Of a DNA stretch of 51,793 nucleotides, positions 51,207 through 51,793 are shown piece by piece. The DNA comes from Amphritea sp. (GTDB taxonomy: Bacteria > Pseudomonadota > Gammaproteobacteria > Pseudomonadales > Balneatricaceae): the NCBI GenBank assembly GCA_024679645.1, contig JAIBCZ010000002.1:1-51793 (forward strand). Reading direction: 5' to 3'. Under the pieces are notes generated by a model. That model made no database searches, was not told where the DNA came from, and saw only the letters and a program-made list of their open reading frames with translations. Within the stretch, counting starts at the first letter, position 1. Each line of letters starts with the position of its first letter. The translations under genes and the position numbers were made by a program.

Positions 51207-51669
51207 CAATGTGTTGTTGATCCAGGTGGTTGAAAGGGCGAGAGGTAAAACCTAAGAGAGTGATGTATAGGTTAGACAAGTTACAATCCATTCTTATGTG
51301 CTATTTATTTTTTGAGAGCTTAGAGAACAAGGTGGGCAGTGGAGGTATCTTCTCCCGCTGACTAAACGTTAATTTGTTTGTGTACTGCCGTGCTATAACC
51401 TTGATATTTAATCTCTGATCATGCGGGTATTTTTAGGTACATCATTTGTCTGAGTCCTTATTGCCGATAGTTCACTATAATCATTGTGCATTAATAACCT
51501 CTCAATTAAGGCTGGTTTATCTGCCTAAAGAAATAGGGCCAGTACAGATATAGGGCCAGTACAGAAACAGGGGCAGTATTTTTATACTGTAAGAGGTAGG
51601 GGCTGACGAGATCAGGGCTTGAGCATAGGCTCTTTAATTTAAAATCAAGATGCTGAATTTGGATTGTTT
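51207..51669. other. Intergenic stretch before pncC with a 17-bp tandem repeat
   Basis: 463 bases without a gene I recognise. Near its end ATAGGGCCAGTACAGA occurs twice in tandem (51533-51548 and 51550-51565, period 17), followed by a third degenerate copy (ACAGGGGCAGTA) and a small hairpin CAGTAT-TTTT-ATACTG. The stretch presumably includes the pncC (and possibly recA) promoter region, but I see no unambiguous -35/-10 pair. Confidence 0.6.
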
Positions 51670-51793
51670 ATGGAAAAGATAAAAGCGCTGGTCGAAGAGT
51701 TGGCAAAGCATGCGCTTGATCAACAGGTGCGTATTGCGACGGCAGAGTCTTGCACCGGCGGATGGGTAGCGCAGGAGGTTACGGCGTTGGCCG
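51670..51793 (+). CDS. pncC: Nicotinamide-nucleotide amidohydrolase PncC (CinA C-terminal family), truncated by window end
   Basis: Only 41 codons are visible: MEKIKALVEELAKHAL, then VRIATAESCTGGWVAQEVTALA. The AESCTGG motif is typical of the CinA C-terminal/PncC domain, which deamidates NMN for pyridine nucleotide recycling. In gammaproteobacteria this gene usually lies near mutS and just ahead of recA, so recA may follow outside the window. The end is not seen, so length and completeness are unknown. Confidence 0.88.
   Translation, partial: MEKIKALVEELAKHALDQQVRIATAESCTGGWVAQEVTALA

Overview
The window looks like a chromosomal segment of a marine, polar-flagellated gammaproteobacterium, most like the Oceanospirillales/Pseudomonadales. 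This rests on housekeeping gene order, a Pseudomonas-like FabZ N-terminus and LpxA sequence, and the flgT/flgOP genes of sheathed or sodium-driven flagella. Genus assignment (something like Amphritea or Neptunomonas) is a guess.

Layout: (1) 0-3 kb: flagellar outer-membrane ring genes flgT (minus) and flgOP (plus). They diverge from a region with a very good FliA/sigma-28 promoter. A cluster of tight triloop hairpins lies beyond the 3' end of flgT. (2) 3-7 kb, minus strand: DUF1244, glnD and map. (3) 7-24.6 kb, plus strand: the envelope and translation superoperon rpsB-tsf-pyrH-frr-uppS-cdsA-rseP-bamA-skp-lpxD-fabZ-lpxA-lpxB-rnhB-dnaE-accA. (4) 24.6-34.8 kb, plus strand: tilS-pyrG-eno-ftsB-truD-surE-pcm-popT(DUF368)-nlpD-rpoS, ending at a bidirectional terminator shared with minus-strand mutS. 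(5) 37.4-51.7 kb: an accessory block between mutS and pncC, genes that are usually close together. It holds a sulfate-activation cluster (cysD, a cysN-cysC fusion, an SLC13-type permease and cysQ), a decayed IS5-family element, pgm, manC/algA and a beta-CASP metallo-hydrolase. The window ends inside pncC.

Two results stand out. First, CysD is preceded in the same open frame by about 287 residues that read as a catalytically dead IS630-type transposase: two helix-turn-helix regions, an AT-hook-like GRPK segment and a degenerate DDE core. The extension has its own promoter and ribosome binding site. A second strong ribosome binding site sits at the normal CysD start, so one gene may give both a DNA-binding fusion and free CysD. 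Second, the MEP-pathway isoprenoid genes are cleanly missing from both of their usual places: dxr (12-nt junction cdsA/rseP) and ispD-ispF (16-nt junction ftsB/truD). This suggests a lineage that makes isoprenoids another way, or has moved these genes.

Functionally, the core block links protein synthesis (S2, EF-Ts, RRF), lipid A and phospholipid synthesis (LpxD/A/B, FabZ, CdsA, AccA), the undecaprenyl carrier (UppS and a PopT-like recycler) and outer-membrane protein assembly (BamA, Skp, RseP). The accessory block would supply PAPS (CysDNC), remove PAP (CysQ) and supply sugar nucleotides (Pgm, ManC), compatible with sulfur assimilation and possibly sulfated polysaccharide.
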